Shown: piece after piece, positions 35,841-43,791 of the stretch
Position numbering within the stretch: position 1 is the first letter of the stretch
How the letters are laid out: each line of letters begins with the position of its first letter
Notes under the pieces: generated by a model
The model's input: only the letters and a program-made list of their open reading frames with translations
Database searches by the model: none
Told to the model about the DNA's origin: nothing
Translations under genes and position numbers: made by a program
NCBI GenBank assembly: GCA_024699715.1
Contig: JANPRD010000010.1
Coordinates: forward strand, 1 to 64,000
Direction of reading: 5' to 3'
DNA: 64,000 bases
Origin: Candidatus Methanophagales archaeon
Lineage (GTDB): Archaea > Halobacteriota > Syntropharchaeia > Alkanophagales > Methanospirareceae

Positions 35841-37277
35841 ATGAAGAATAATAAAGCGATTTTGAGGAAGTTGCAGGAAATTGTTGGAGAGGAGCATGCG
35901 ACAGACGACATTGCGATTTGCGCCTCGTATGCGAGAGACCAGCACTGGCATTTCGTCCCGCCGAAGCGACCTGCTTTTGTCGTCAGACCTGCGAACAAGG
36001 AAGAAGTGAGAGAGGTTTTGATGCTTGCGAATGAAGAAAAAGTGCCAGTAGTTCCGTTAAGCACGGGAATAAACATAAGAGGACTCGCAATTCCCGTCCA
36101 CGATGGGAGCATTTTGCTCGATTTAGGCAGGATGAATCGCATAATAGAGATAAATGCGGATATGAAGACCGCAACTGTTGAGCCTGCCGTGACATTCGGA
36201 ATGCTTTACGAGCAAACTCGCAAGTTCAAGCTGAGACCTGCGTTTCCTGATGCTCCTCTCACGGTGAGCGTCCTCACGAACTACTACCTGCGAGGCATTT
36301 ACCAAACTTCCGCTGCTGACGGACACGACCATGTCTTGTCGTATGAGATGGTTCTGCCGAATGGTGAGATTGTGAAGACAGGCTCAAGAGCGCTCTCCTC
36401 CTCGCTTCCTCACTTCAGATACGGTGTCGGTCCCGACTTCACAGGCGTCTTCTGCTCGCATCCCGGCACTTGCGGTGTCGTCGTAGAGCTGACTGCAAGG
36501 CTCTACCGCATATACGACAACAGAAAAGCATATTTTGTGGGCTTCAACAGCATAGAAGACGCCGTCCCTTTCATTTACAATGTGATGAATGACGAGTTAG
36601 TGGCGAGTTTGCGCCTCGTTGACAACCAAAGTTGGCTGAAGGGAATGTGCGGGACTTACGACTACGACTATGAAAGCCTACCAAAGTTCGTTCTTTGTGC
36701 GTTAGTTGAGGGGATTGACGGCATTTTTGAAGCGAAAGATGAAATTTTCAACGAGCATCTGCGGAATTTCGTTCTCTCTGAGGGCAAAGGAGAATTGCTG
36801 GATTTCCCTGAGGATTTCGCATCAAACTTCTTCTACGAAACGCTCGGAGGCACTGAGAAGAGCTGCATGGTTTTCGGATTGCGAGGAAACTACCACTGCA
36901 TCGGTCTCTACGGTCCGCTCAACATGGCACCGAAATACTACGAAATGCACAGACGCACCGCAATTGAAGTGGGATTTCCCGAAGAGTTCGTGCATTTTTA
37001 CCTAAATCCAATTTACCCATTCCACGGTCAGTTATGTTATGTGGAACTTGACATATTCTACGACGGTGCTGCGGAAGGTGCAGGCGAAAAACTCAGAGAA
37101 TACAACAAGAAGCAGTTCGAAAACCTCCTTAATGCGGGCATCTACGGCTGGTTCAGACCTTATGCGGGTATTATTGAGCCTACTATTGAGCGAATTGGCT
37201 ACCTCGCCGAAATTTGGCGCAAATTCTCGCAAATCTTAGACCCCAACAGGATAATGAATCGGGGGAAATTGTTCTAA
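35841..37277 (+). CDS. FAD-linked oxidase of the vanillyl-alcohol oxidase / D-lactate dehydrogenase family
   Basis: A 478-residue flavoprotein. The PCMH FAD-binding domain has VVPLSTGINIRG and the YGVGPDFTGVFCSHPGTCGVVVELTARLY segment. The C-terminus ends with the usual ILDPNRIMNRGKLF. It most resembles GlcD/Dld and cresol-type oxidases. With the preceding HdrD/GlcF-like protein it should form a dehydrogenase for a hydroxy acid or aromatic alcohol; the substrate is not evident. GAGGAGGG precedes the ATG. Operon position after a citrate-synthase-like gene hints at organic acid metabolism. Confidence 0.88.
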   Translation: MKNNKAILRKLQEIVGEEHATDDIAICASYARDQHWHFVPPKRPAFVVRPANKEEVREVLMLANEEKVPVVPLSTGINIRGLAIPVHDGSILLDLGRMNRIIEINADMKTATVEPAVTFGMLYEQTRKFKLRPAFPDAPLTVSVLTNYYLRGIYQTSAADGHDHVLSYEMVLPNGEIVKTGSRALSSSLPHFRYGVGPDFTGVFCSHPGTCGVVVELTARLYRIYDNRKAYFVGFNSIEDAVPFIYNVMNDELVASLRLVDNQSWLKGMCGTYDYDYESLPKFVLCALVEGIDGIFEAKDEIFNEHLRNFVLSEGKGELLDFPEDFASNFFYETLGGTEKSCMVFGLRGNYHCIGLYGPLNMAPKYYEMHRRTAIEVGFPEEFVHFYLNPIYPFHGQLCYVELDIFYDGAAEGAGEKLREYNKKQFENLLNAGIYGWFRPYAGIIEPTIERIGYLAEIWRKFSQILDPNRIMNRGKLF

Positions 37278-37357
37278 TCCCCCTTTTCCTTTTTCTTCTT
37301 CTTTTCTCTTCACACGCTCCCACAGAAAATGTTACAACAAAAGCTTAACTTCATCGG

Positions 37358-37378
37358 TTTTAATTTGTTGAATTAAAA
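37358..37378. terminator. AT-rich hairpin between convergent genes
   Basis: TTTTAATT-TGTTG-AATTAAAA, a perfect eight-base stem, sits between the convergent FAD oxidase and DUF4350-like genes, after a pyrimidine-rich run at 37270-37310. It probably helps end transcripts from both sides. Confidence 0.45.
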
Positions 37379-37384
37379 TTAGGG

Positions 37385-38035
37385 CTAAAGTTTAAGCAAA
37401 TCTGAGGCAAGCATCTTATTGTTTTCAAGTTCTATGCAGTGGTTATCCCAGAATACGCAAGTTCCGAGGGCGATAATTTCACCTTTCATTTTGAACTTGA
37501 CCCCCAAAACGGGTTTTTTAAACCCTGTTGGCTTTGCCAGAGCTTTATCTGAGCTGATTACGAGTGCTGTGCAGTTCTTTTGTGCGGTTATTGAAGATGT
37601 GCATGGCATTACAACCTTATACTTATCGTATCTTGCAATCGGAAACATCATATCTCCCGCATTGTTCTCTGGATCAATCACAACATCGTTGTTAATTCTC
37701 ACAGGTATTTCAAGCTTTGCAAACACATTGTTTATATTTTCAGCGGTTGAGTCCATATTTTTGTAGTAAGAAGTGAATATCAGTCTTTTTCCCGCTTTAA
37801 GCCACTCCCAAATTTTCTTTATCTCCCAACTTTCAAATCTTTCCTCAGGATAGTTGAAAACTATTACATCATATTCCTCTAACTTGTTGAAGTTATCGAC
37901 TTGATGTATCTCTATTCCTTCCTTCTCTGCGATTCTCTTGAGCTTTGAAAAGTAATAGTAGTCCTCAATCAGGAATTCACTGTGGCTCGCATCCCATCCA
38001 ACGACCCTTTGCCTTTTGCACTCTGCATTTGTCAT
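37385..38035 (-). CDS. Hypothetical protein, DUF4350/GATase-like fold
   Basis: A 216-residue soluble protein. The start VVGWDASHSEF, the alternating strands (EEYDVIVFNYP, GKRLIFTSYY) and a following helix resemble DUF4350-type domains related to class I glutamine amidotransferases, which often bind rather than hydrolyse. No catalytic Cys-His-Glu triad is evident. Composition is slightly more AT-rich than neighbours. Function is unknown. It lies 80 bases downstream of the phosphodiesterase gene on the same strand. Confidence 0.6.
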   Translation of the reverse strand: MTNAECKRQRVVGWDASHSEFLIEDYYYFSKLKRIAEKEGIEIHQVDNFNKLEEYDVIVFNYPEERFESWEIKKIWEWLKAGKRLIFTSYYKNMDSTAENINNVFAKLEIPVRINNDVVIDPENNAGDMMFPIARYDKYKVVMPCTSSITAQKNCTALVISSDKALAKPTGFKKPVLGVKFKMKGEIIALGTCVFWDNHCIELENNKMLASDLLKL

Positions 38036-38115
38036 AGATCACTCGCACCACTGACACCCGCATGCCCGCATGCTGTTCATTTTTGTTCTCTTCTCATCCT
38101 CATTTCTACTTTCTT

Positions 38116-38901
38116 TTATCTTAACGCTTCCCGTATAGCGAAGAAAACATCTTGCGGCTTTTCAATGGGGTAAGAGACATTCACGGTGATAAGCATCGCC
38201 CTTTCAGAGTGGTCGCCCTTCAGTCTTCCGTGAGGTGTCTGCTCTGGCAGCGTTCGCACTTTCGCCTCCCCGAATGAGCAGAAGCCGTGGTCAGAAATCA
38301 GAATGAGCCTGTTTTTCATGCGAGCATCGTCGTCAAGAAAGCCAGTCTCGAACACAATCTCACCTATCTTCTCGTCTAAACGGCGATACCACTCCAAAAC
38401 GCAAGGCTCACCCCAGTGGAAGTGCTGAACCCTGTCTAAGAGCGTGAAAACTGATATGAGGAGGTCAGGTTCTTCATGCATCACTTCTATTGTCTTCGCT
38501 GTTACTCTTCGCAGTTCCTCCTCCCATTCTCGCTCATTCGTCGGCAGTCCGAAGCCAACAGGCTTGAAATCTACGCCGAAAGAGTATGGTGGAACAACAA
38601 ATGGAACATTTATCGCATAAACCTTCTTGCCCTCTGCGTGTAAAATGTCCCATATAAACTTCACTTTTATGTCTTCACGACGCACAATCTCTCCATTCCT
38701 CACATAACTCTCGTGTTTATGCTTCTCAGGCGGAAGACCGCAGAACATTCCACACCATATTGATGCTGAAATCGGCTTCTCCCTCAAAACGATTTCCTTC
38801 GCTTCGCCTATTTCAACGAGACGAGCAAGGTTCTCCAACTCGCTCAAATTGCTCCGAACTACATTCCAAGAGGCTGCGTCCACACCGAGAACGAGGAACA
38901 T
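38116..38901 (-). CDS. Alkaline phosphatase superfamily phosphodiesterase
   Basis: A 261-residue hydrolase of the type I phosphodiesterase/nucleotide pyrophosphatase group. Metal ligands appear in LGVDAASW, LLDRVQHFHWG, ISDHGFCSF and GDHSERA. The nucleophile region is ISASIWCGMFCG. It is about half the size of phosphoglycerate mutase relatives and lacks a signal peptide, so it is cytoplasmic. The substrate cannot be told. It follows the DUF3467/PaREP1 pair on the minus strand, 125 bases away. Confidence 0.82.
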   Translation of the reverse strand: MFLVLGVDAASWNVVRSNLSELENLARLVEIGEAKEIVLREKPISASIWCGMFCGLPPEKHKHESYVRNGEIVRREDIKVKFIWDILHAEGKKVYAINVPFVVPPYSFGVDFKPVGFGLPTNEREWEEELRRVTAKTIEVMHEEPDLLISVFTLLDRVQHFHWGEPCVLEWYRRLDEKIGEIVFETGFLDDDARMKNRLILISDHGFCSFGEAKVRTLPEQTPHGRLKGDHSERAMLITVNVSYPIEKPQDVFFAIREALR

Positions 38902-39025
38902 TTTTCACACCGTTTTGACTTTCGATTTGTATCATCAAAAGCCTTCCATCTCCTCCAACCTCCAGAGGTGACCTAATTCGGGGCAAGCGAAAGTATCCTT
39001 TCCTTTCAGCAGTTCATCACCATGC

Positions 39026-39632
39026 TTAACGGTATATAATTTCTTCATCCTCCCTTCCCCTATAGATAACAAGTCTCTCTGTCTCCTCAAGCTTGTCTTT
39101 GAATCGCTCCCAGAATTTCTTTATATTTTTTGCGTCCTCTAAGATAGTCTCCTCAGGTAAGGCGAACTCATGGAAAGCTTCTCCATGGAGTTCTCTTGCC
39201 GACTTCCAAGCGAGTGCGAAAGTTTCTGATAAGTTTTCTCCCTCCTGCTCTTCCAACGCATTCCTAACTGCGTGGTAAGCCATACTAAGACCGTGCTCTT
39301 CCTTCCTGCTTCCAGAAGCCCCATCCACCGTATCTTGAGGCTTTTTCACACATTTCAGGTGCATAACGCTCAGCGAGAACCTTTACAGATTCCTCCATGA
39401 ACTTGTAATACTTCTCAGAGGCTTGCATGTATTCTCCCTTTCTGCGTAAATCCTCCGCCTCATTCAGTAAAGATGAAAGCCCGCTATGGCTTAACCTATA
39501 AAAACTCTGCCTCGGATACCTGTACAGTTCTGCCCATTCTGACCTTATCTTAAATAGAGATATCTTATCAAGGCTCGTCGTATTTCTACCGATTGGGAGC
39601 GAAAACTCCGTTGTATCTTTTCTCTCCCTCAT
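39026..39632 (-). CDS. PaREP1/HEPN-like protein (frame broken)
   Basis: Two overlapping frames (39632 to 39285 and 39364 to 39026) combine to about 200 residues. EDLRRKGEYMQASEKYYKFMEESVKVLAERY and RYGGWGF come from the first. Then, after a one-base break near 39295-39310 in a GGAAGGAAG run, HGLSMAYHAVRN and the LAWKSARELHGEAFHEFAL block follow. The tyrosine/lysine-rich helical repeat and the LHxxGFHE-type end match the archaeal PaREP1 family, related to HEPN helical proteins. The ATG overlaps the stop of the DUF3467-like gene (ATGA). Role unknown; a toxin or RNA-binding function is possible from the clan. Confidence 0.65.
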
Positions 39633-39961
39633 TTCTCCTCTCCTTCCCCTTTCTCTTCCCTTCTCCCTTTCTCTTCTTCCCTCCTTACAACTTCTGAAAT
39701 GACATTCCCAATCTCCTTCAAATGTCCGAGGCTTACGAAGATTCTAGTATGCCAACTGACATGTAGACCTTCGGGAGACCCATCCTTTTCAAAGCCCTCA
39801 CAGTCGACATGCCCAAATTCAAGAAAAACGCCTCTCTCACCTGCGAAACCCACTCTCATGACATCTGCAAACTTCTCTCTAAAATCTGGACTCTTTTTCC
39901 AAGGAAGTTCTCTGAGAGTTATCCTCTTTTCTACTTTTTCCCCAACCTCCTCTTTCTCCAT
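39629..39961 (-). CDS. DUF3467-like small protein
   Basis: A 110-residue protein. FADVMRVGFAGERGVFLEFGHVD and TRIFVSLGHLKEIGNVISEVV follow the DUF3467 plan (an alternating strand pair, then TRI-x-(M/V)S and a helix), with an extra charged tail. Immediately coupled by an ATGA overlap to the PaREP1-like gene. It has its own promoter (TATA ATATATAAAAC at about 39985-39995) overlapping the end of cysN. Such tight small-gene pairs are often regulatory or antitoxin/toxin units, but nothing here proves it. Confidence 0.55.
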   Translation of the reverse strand: MEKEEVGEKVEKRITLRELPWKKSPDFREKFADVMRVGFAGERGVFLEFGHVDCEGFEKDGSPEGLHVSWHTRIFVSLGHLKEIGNVISEVVRREEEKGRREEKGEGEEK

Positions 39962-39982
39962 ATGTTGTTATATGTTGCTGTT

Positions 39983-41321
39983 TTATATATTGCTTTTCCT
40001 CGCTTCCTCGCCAAAAATTTCAAGAACGACGCCTGCACCGATATTTCTTCCGTTTCTCACGAGAGCGAACCTTCCAAGTGGGGGAATCTCTGAAAACCGC
40101 TCCACAACGACAGGCTCGGTCTCAAAGAGAATGACCGCTGCATCGCCTGCTTCTATTTCTTCCGGGAACTGCTCAAGCATCTCTCCGCTCTCAGAGTCTA
40201 TTCGCTCCCTTATCTCAAGCACTTTCGCCTCAACAGATGCGGTGCAGACCCTTAAATTCAAAACTTCTCCCTTCTCCAGAGGCTCAAGAAGGACTGCCTC
40301 GCCCAAGAAACCGCTCACTGCGATTGGTGGCTCGTGAGCGTAACCACAAACATCCCCTCGCCTCACCACGCCACCGCCCGCTTCTCCTCTTGCCGTTTCT
40401 GCTCCTCGCTCCCGCTTCTGCTCTTGTTTCTGCCTCCGTTTCTGCTTCTGTGTCTGCTCCGCCGACCGCTTGCAAAACAATTCCGACGGAATCTCCCTTT
40501 TCAGCAGCGTTCATTTCGCCGTCAGCAGTCAATATTTTGGAAATTCTCGCTCTTATGTGCGAAGGTTCAAAAACGACTTCCTCTGCGACGCTCATTCTTC
40601 CACTCGCAACTCTCCCGACAATTACTTGCGACGATGCGACTTCGTAAATATCTTGAACGACGAATCTGAATTTCTCCTCAGAAGATTTCCGCAATTCAAC
40701 CTCATCTAATGTCTCAATCAGCGTCTTTCCTGCATACCAGCCCATATTCTCACTTCTTCTGTAAATGTTCTCGCCATTTATTGCGGAAGCGGGAATGAAT
40801 GCGACATCTTCGCTCATTCCAAGTGAGCGTAAAACAGATTTTACCTGCGAGCATACTTCCTCAAACCTTTCTCTGCTGTATGCGACGGCATCCATTTTGT
40901 TAACGACAACCGCAATGACAGGAACACCTAAAAGGTGAAGAAGGAAGAGATGCCTTCTTGTCTGCTCTTTAACGCCTTCCGTAGCGGAGACGACGAGAAC
41001 GGCGAGGTCAGCATGAGACGCACCCGTGAGCATATTCTTTATGAATTCCCTGTGTCCTGGCACATCTGTGAGCGTGTAAAGGCGATTTTTACCCTTGAAC
41101 ATCAGAGCAGTGGTGTCAATTGTCCGCTCTTCTCGCATCTCATCCTCTAATGCATCCAAAAAGTATGCAAACTCAAACCTTCTTTTGAATTCTTCCACCA
41201 ATTCCTGAATCTCTGCGACCCTTTCATCGTGAATGCTCTCGCTGTCGTAGAGTAATCTGCCTATCAGCGTTGATTTTCCGTGGTCAACATGCCCTACAAA
41301 CACAACTTTCGCCTCTTCCAT
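39983..41321 (-). CDS. cysN: Sulfate adenylyltransferase GTPase subunit CysN-like (frame broken)
   Basis: EF-Tu-like GTPase that drives ATP sulfurylase with CysD. G1 GHVDHGKST, G3 DVPGH and G4 NKMD are intact, and ERTIDTTALMF is the CysN-like switch. The first frame runs to 40284, losing sense after GIVLQAVGG; the C-terminal beta-barrel ([47 protein letters not shown]) is in another frame up to 39983. The break lies in a Gln/Lys/Glu/Arg-coding purine-rich insert at about 40340-40450. Repaired length is about 446 residues. The start is GTG GCA ATG; ATG 41321 is chosen. Confidence 0.83.
39985..39995 (-). promoter_or_regulatory. TATA box of the DUF3467/PaREP1 pair
   Basis: On the minus strand AATATATAAAAC lies about 30 bases before the ATG at 39961. 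It sits over the last codons and stop of cysN, so the small pair has independent transcription. Confidence 0.5.
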
Positions 41322-41360
41322 TGCCACTCACGCTCACACAAACACAACACACAAACACAC

Positions 41361-42173
41361 CTACATGTATCCAAGCGCCCTTAATTTCATCATCATGAAC
41401 GCCTTTTCCTTATCTTGAGCTCTTCCAGCCCTTTCTGCCGTTTTTGTTCGCCTCAATTCCTCAACAATTTCGTCAATTGTCGCTGCGTTTGATTCAATCG
41501 GCGATGTGCATGGCTCGCATCCGAGAGAGCGGTATCGCTTTCCATTCTTTGCGAAGTAAAGCGGATTCACAGGAATGCGCTCCTTCTTAATGAATTCCCA
41601 GACATCCAGCTCCCGCCAATGCAAAATCGGGTGGACTCTCGTGTGCGTGCCTTCGCCTGTCGCCCGCTGGAAGTAATCCCAGACCTCAAGTGGCTGCTCT
41701 CGGTAGTCCCAGTGGAAATGCTGGTCACGGGGACTGTAAGTCCGCTCCTTCGCCCTAACGCCATGCTCATCCCGTCTTATCGCAAGAATGAGTGCGTCAA
41801 AACCGTGTTCTGCAATGCATTTCATCAATGCTTGCGTCTTTAAAGCAGTGCAACATTCCAATTTGCCTTTTTCTGGTCCCATTCCTGCCTTTAATGCCTC
41901 TTCGTTTCGTGCAATTATCAGGTTCAAATCCCACTCTTTCGCCAATTTGTCCCTGAATTCATACATTTCCCTGAACTTTCTTCCCGTGTCTATGTGAATC
42001 ACAGGGAAAGGAATTTTCCCGAAGAACGCCTTTCGGCAGAGATGCAGAACCGTTGTGCTGTCCTTTCCTGTTGACCAGAGAACCGCAGGTCGCTCAAACT
42101 CCGCATACGCCTCCCTCAATATGTATATGCTCCTGTTCTCAAGCGATTTCAATCTATCGCCACTTCCTCCCAT
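41361..42173 (-). CDS. cysD: Sulfate adenylyltransferase subunit 2 / PAPS reductase family
   Basis: ATP sulfurylase catalytic subunit making adenosine 5'-phosphosulfate. The PP-loop is LWSTGKDSTTVLHLCR; HIDTGRKFREMYEFRD, the AIRRDEHGVRAKER block and HPILHWRELDVWEFIKKE follow, with SLGCEPCTSP. This is the CysD pattern, and length is normal. The last residues, KLRALGYM, resemble the tails of the two RHH proteins nearby. It precedes cysN by 40 bases; a TauE-type transporter lies upstream. Together they suggest sulfate uptake and activation for assimilation. Confidence 0.92.
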   Translation of the reverse strand: MGGSGDRLKSLENRSIYILREAYAEFERPAVLWSTGKDSTTVLHLCRKAFFGKIPFPVIHIDTGRKFREMYEFRDKLAKEWDLNLIIARNEEALKAGMGPEKGKLECCTALKTQALMKCIAEHGFDALILAIRRDEHGVRAKERTYSPRDQHFHWDYREQPLEVWDYFQRATGEGTHTRVHPILHWRELDVWEFIKKERIPVNPLYFAKNGKRYRSLGCEPCTSPIESNAATIDEIVEELRRTKTAERAGRAQDKEKAFMMMKLRALGYM

Positions 42174-42297
42174 ATTCCTCACCTCTTACCGTTCTCTCCT
42201 CTTCCCTCTCTTTTCCCCTTCCTTTTTCCCTCACCTTTACACCACAACTTTACACCACAATTTACTTTTCCCACTTCCTTTCTCACTTCCTACACCT

Positions 42298-43104
42298 TTA
42301 CACCACAATTTTCGCCAAAATGGACGAACCGAGCAGTATTGTTGCGACACCGATAGCAATTTTCAAATTTTCAGAGGATATTTTCTTCACGGTAAATGCG
42401 GAGAGAGGGGCAGCAGCAACCGAGCCAACTGTTGTTGCGACTGCGAGCTTCCAAAAAATATCCCCTTTGAATGCAAGATATGCGATGAAGGCAACGACAC
42501 AGACGAAAGTCTCAGAGACCGCTGTGGCTCCGACAGCACTCCTTGCAGAACTGCCGCTCAAAATTTGACCGCCAGTGACAAGAGGGCCATAACCGCCACC
42601 GCTCGCACCTTTGTTGAAAGAGCTTATTAAGCCGATTAAAACGAGCCTCTTCCACGAGAATTTATGCGTTTTCCTCCCTTTTATGAGAATAAATATGCCT
42701 ATTGCAGTGACCATCGCACCAATATACACCTCAAGAAGCACCGTTGGAATGTTCAAAGTGAAGAATACGGCGGTCAAAGCGCCGACAATACCGCATATTG
42801 CGAGGACAAATATCACTTTTGAGTCGTGGGATTTCGGTATATATCCGAGAAAGCGAAGCCTTCTGCAAATCTCTTCGTCCCTTCGGAAGTCCAAGTGGAT
42901 GTTTCCGAGCTTGTGGTGTGCAAATCCGCCGAAGAATCCGCTTGCGAGCTGCCCCAAAAGGACTGCGGGAACGACCTGCAAAGGCTGAAATCCGAGAAGA
43001 AGGAGCAAAGGCGCCAAAGTCGTGCCGTAGCCCATTCCCAGAGATGCATTCAGATACTCGCAAATGAAAGCAAATGCGGCGACTAAAAGCAACACCGTGT
43101 CCAT
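42298..43104 (-). CDS. TauE/SafE family sulfite/sulfate-type transporter
   Basis: A 268-residue membrane protein with about eight hydrophobic segments. The two TauE half-repeats show as SLGMGYGTTLAPLLLLLGFQP and the SSFNKGASGGGYGPLVTGGQILSG motif. The location directly upstream of cysD/cysN argues for transport of an inorganic sulfur anion. Family members export or import sulfite, sulfoacetate or similar anions, so direction is uncertain. There is a 116-base pyrimidine-rich gap before cysD. Confidence 0.88.
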   Translation of the reverse strand: MDTVLLLVAAFAFICEYLNASLGMGYGTTLAPLLLLLGFQPLQVVPAVLLGQLASGFFGGFAHHKLGNIHLDFRRDEEICRRLRFLGYIPKSHDSKVIFVLAICGIVGALTAVFFTLNIPTVLLEVYIGAMVTAIGIFILIKGRKTHKFSWKRLVLIGLISSFNKGASGGGYGPLVTGGQILSGSSARSAVGATAVSETFVCVVAFIAYLAFKGDIFWKLAVATTVGSVAAAPLSAFTVKKISSENLKIAIGVATILLGSSILAKIVV

Positions 43105-43110
43105 GCTCTT

Positions 43111-43359
43111 TCACTCCAAGTAGCCTAAAGCACGCAAACGCCGTTTCACCTCTTCCTCCTCTTCCTCGCTCAGCGAAACTTCCTCCTCTTCCCCCTCCTC
43201 TTCTTCCGAAACCGCCTTCAGCACCTCCTCAAGCACAAACGCCACATACTCGTCCACAGATTCAAAATCTGAGATGCGAACTCGCTCCTCTACTCGCTTG
43301 TAAAGCTCGGCAGGCAGAAAAACTGCCTTCTTACCTCCCTCTTCCGCACCTTCTACCAT
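43111..43359 (-). CDS. Ribbon-helix-helix-type protein, paralogue 1
   Basis: An 82-residue protein: KKAVFLPAELYKRVEERV then DFESVDEYVAFVLEEVL gives a CopG-like ribbon-helix-helix with the first strand partly altered, followed by an acidic linker and the tail VKRRLRALGYLE. A paralogue of the gene at 43516-43734. It ends six bases before the TauE gene, so it belongs to the sulfur transcript. Possibly a DNA-binding partner or a modified RHH domain that serves as a protein-binding unit. Confidence 0.72.
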   Translation of the reverse strand: MVEGAEEGGKKAVFLPAELYKRVEERVRISDFESVDEYVAFVLEEVLKAVSEEEEGEEEEVSLSEEEEEEVKRRLRALGYLE

Positions 43360-43379
43360 CTGAACTCAACCTCCCTCCT

Positions 43380-43510
43380 TTTCTTTCTCGCTCTCTCCTC
43401 CTTTTACGCCCTCACCTCACCCTCATCTCACTACTCTCTACCCTACACACTACTCACCACTCCGCACTACACCACACACCACTACCACACAAGACACAAA
43501 CCACAAAACA
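43380..43510. repeat. A/C-rich low-complexity leader
   Basis: About 130 bases almost devoid of G on the plus strand (ACACAC, CACTACC, CTCACT motifs). Read as the transcript on the minus strand it is nearly C-free and G/U/A-rich. It lies between the two RHH genes. No ORF or hairpin is evident. Confidence 0.55.
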
Positions 43511-43515
43511 AACCT

Positions 43516-43734
43516 TCACAAATATCCGAGACGACGCAGTCGCTCACGAACAGCACGCACTTCCTCCTCCGTCAGCTTGTCTTCTTCCGTGAGTTTCCCA
43601 GTGGAGACGAGTGTCCGCATTACGAAAACGATGAACTCGGTGACGCTTGAGAATCCTGTGCCTTCAATATGCTCACGCAGTTTCTCGTAGAGCTCCCTCG
43701 GTATTTTGATTGTGACCCTGTCCGCTGCGGGCAT
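43516..43734 (-). CDS. Ribbon-helix-helix transcriptional regulator, paralogue 2
   Basis: A 72-residue protein. DRVTIKIPRELYEKLREHIEGTGFSSVTEFIVFVMRTLV is a canonical CopG/RHH domain, the TIKIP strand providing DNA contacts. A charged linker and VRERLRRLGYL tail follow. The ATG at 43734 stands right behind a promoter that overlaps a palindrome and direct repeats, so autoregulation is likely, possibly together with the sulfur genes downstream. Confidence 0.85.
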   Translation of the reverse strand: MPAADRVTIKIPRELYEKLREHIEGTGFSSVTEFIVFVMRTLVSTGKLTEEDKLTEEEVRAVRERLRRLGYL

Positions 43735-43736
43735 GA

Positions 43737-43771
43737 CACTCAAATATCACTCAAATTTGAGTATATAAAGG
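43737..43771 (-). promoter_or_regulatory. RHH operator overlapping promoter
   Basis: On the plus strand CACTCAAAT occurs at 43737-43745 and again at 43748-43756, followed by an inverted copy. ACTCAAATTTGAGT (43749-43762) is a perfect 14-base palindrome. The TATA box for the minus-strand RHH gene (CTTTATATA, 43762-43770) abuts it, and the start codon begins eight to ten bases after the last repeat. Binding here would block transcription or initiation. Confidence 0.7.
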
Positions 43772-43791
43772 TTGCGTTCGCTGCCCAAAAA

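Noticed and set aside
41925..41945. GGTTCAAATCCC, tRNA T-loop-like
   Set aside because: It lies inside cysD coding sequence; no acceptor stem or anticodon arm surrounds it.
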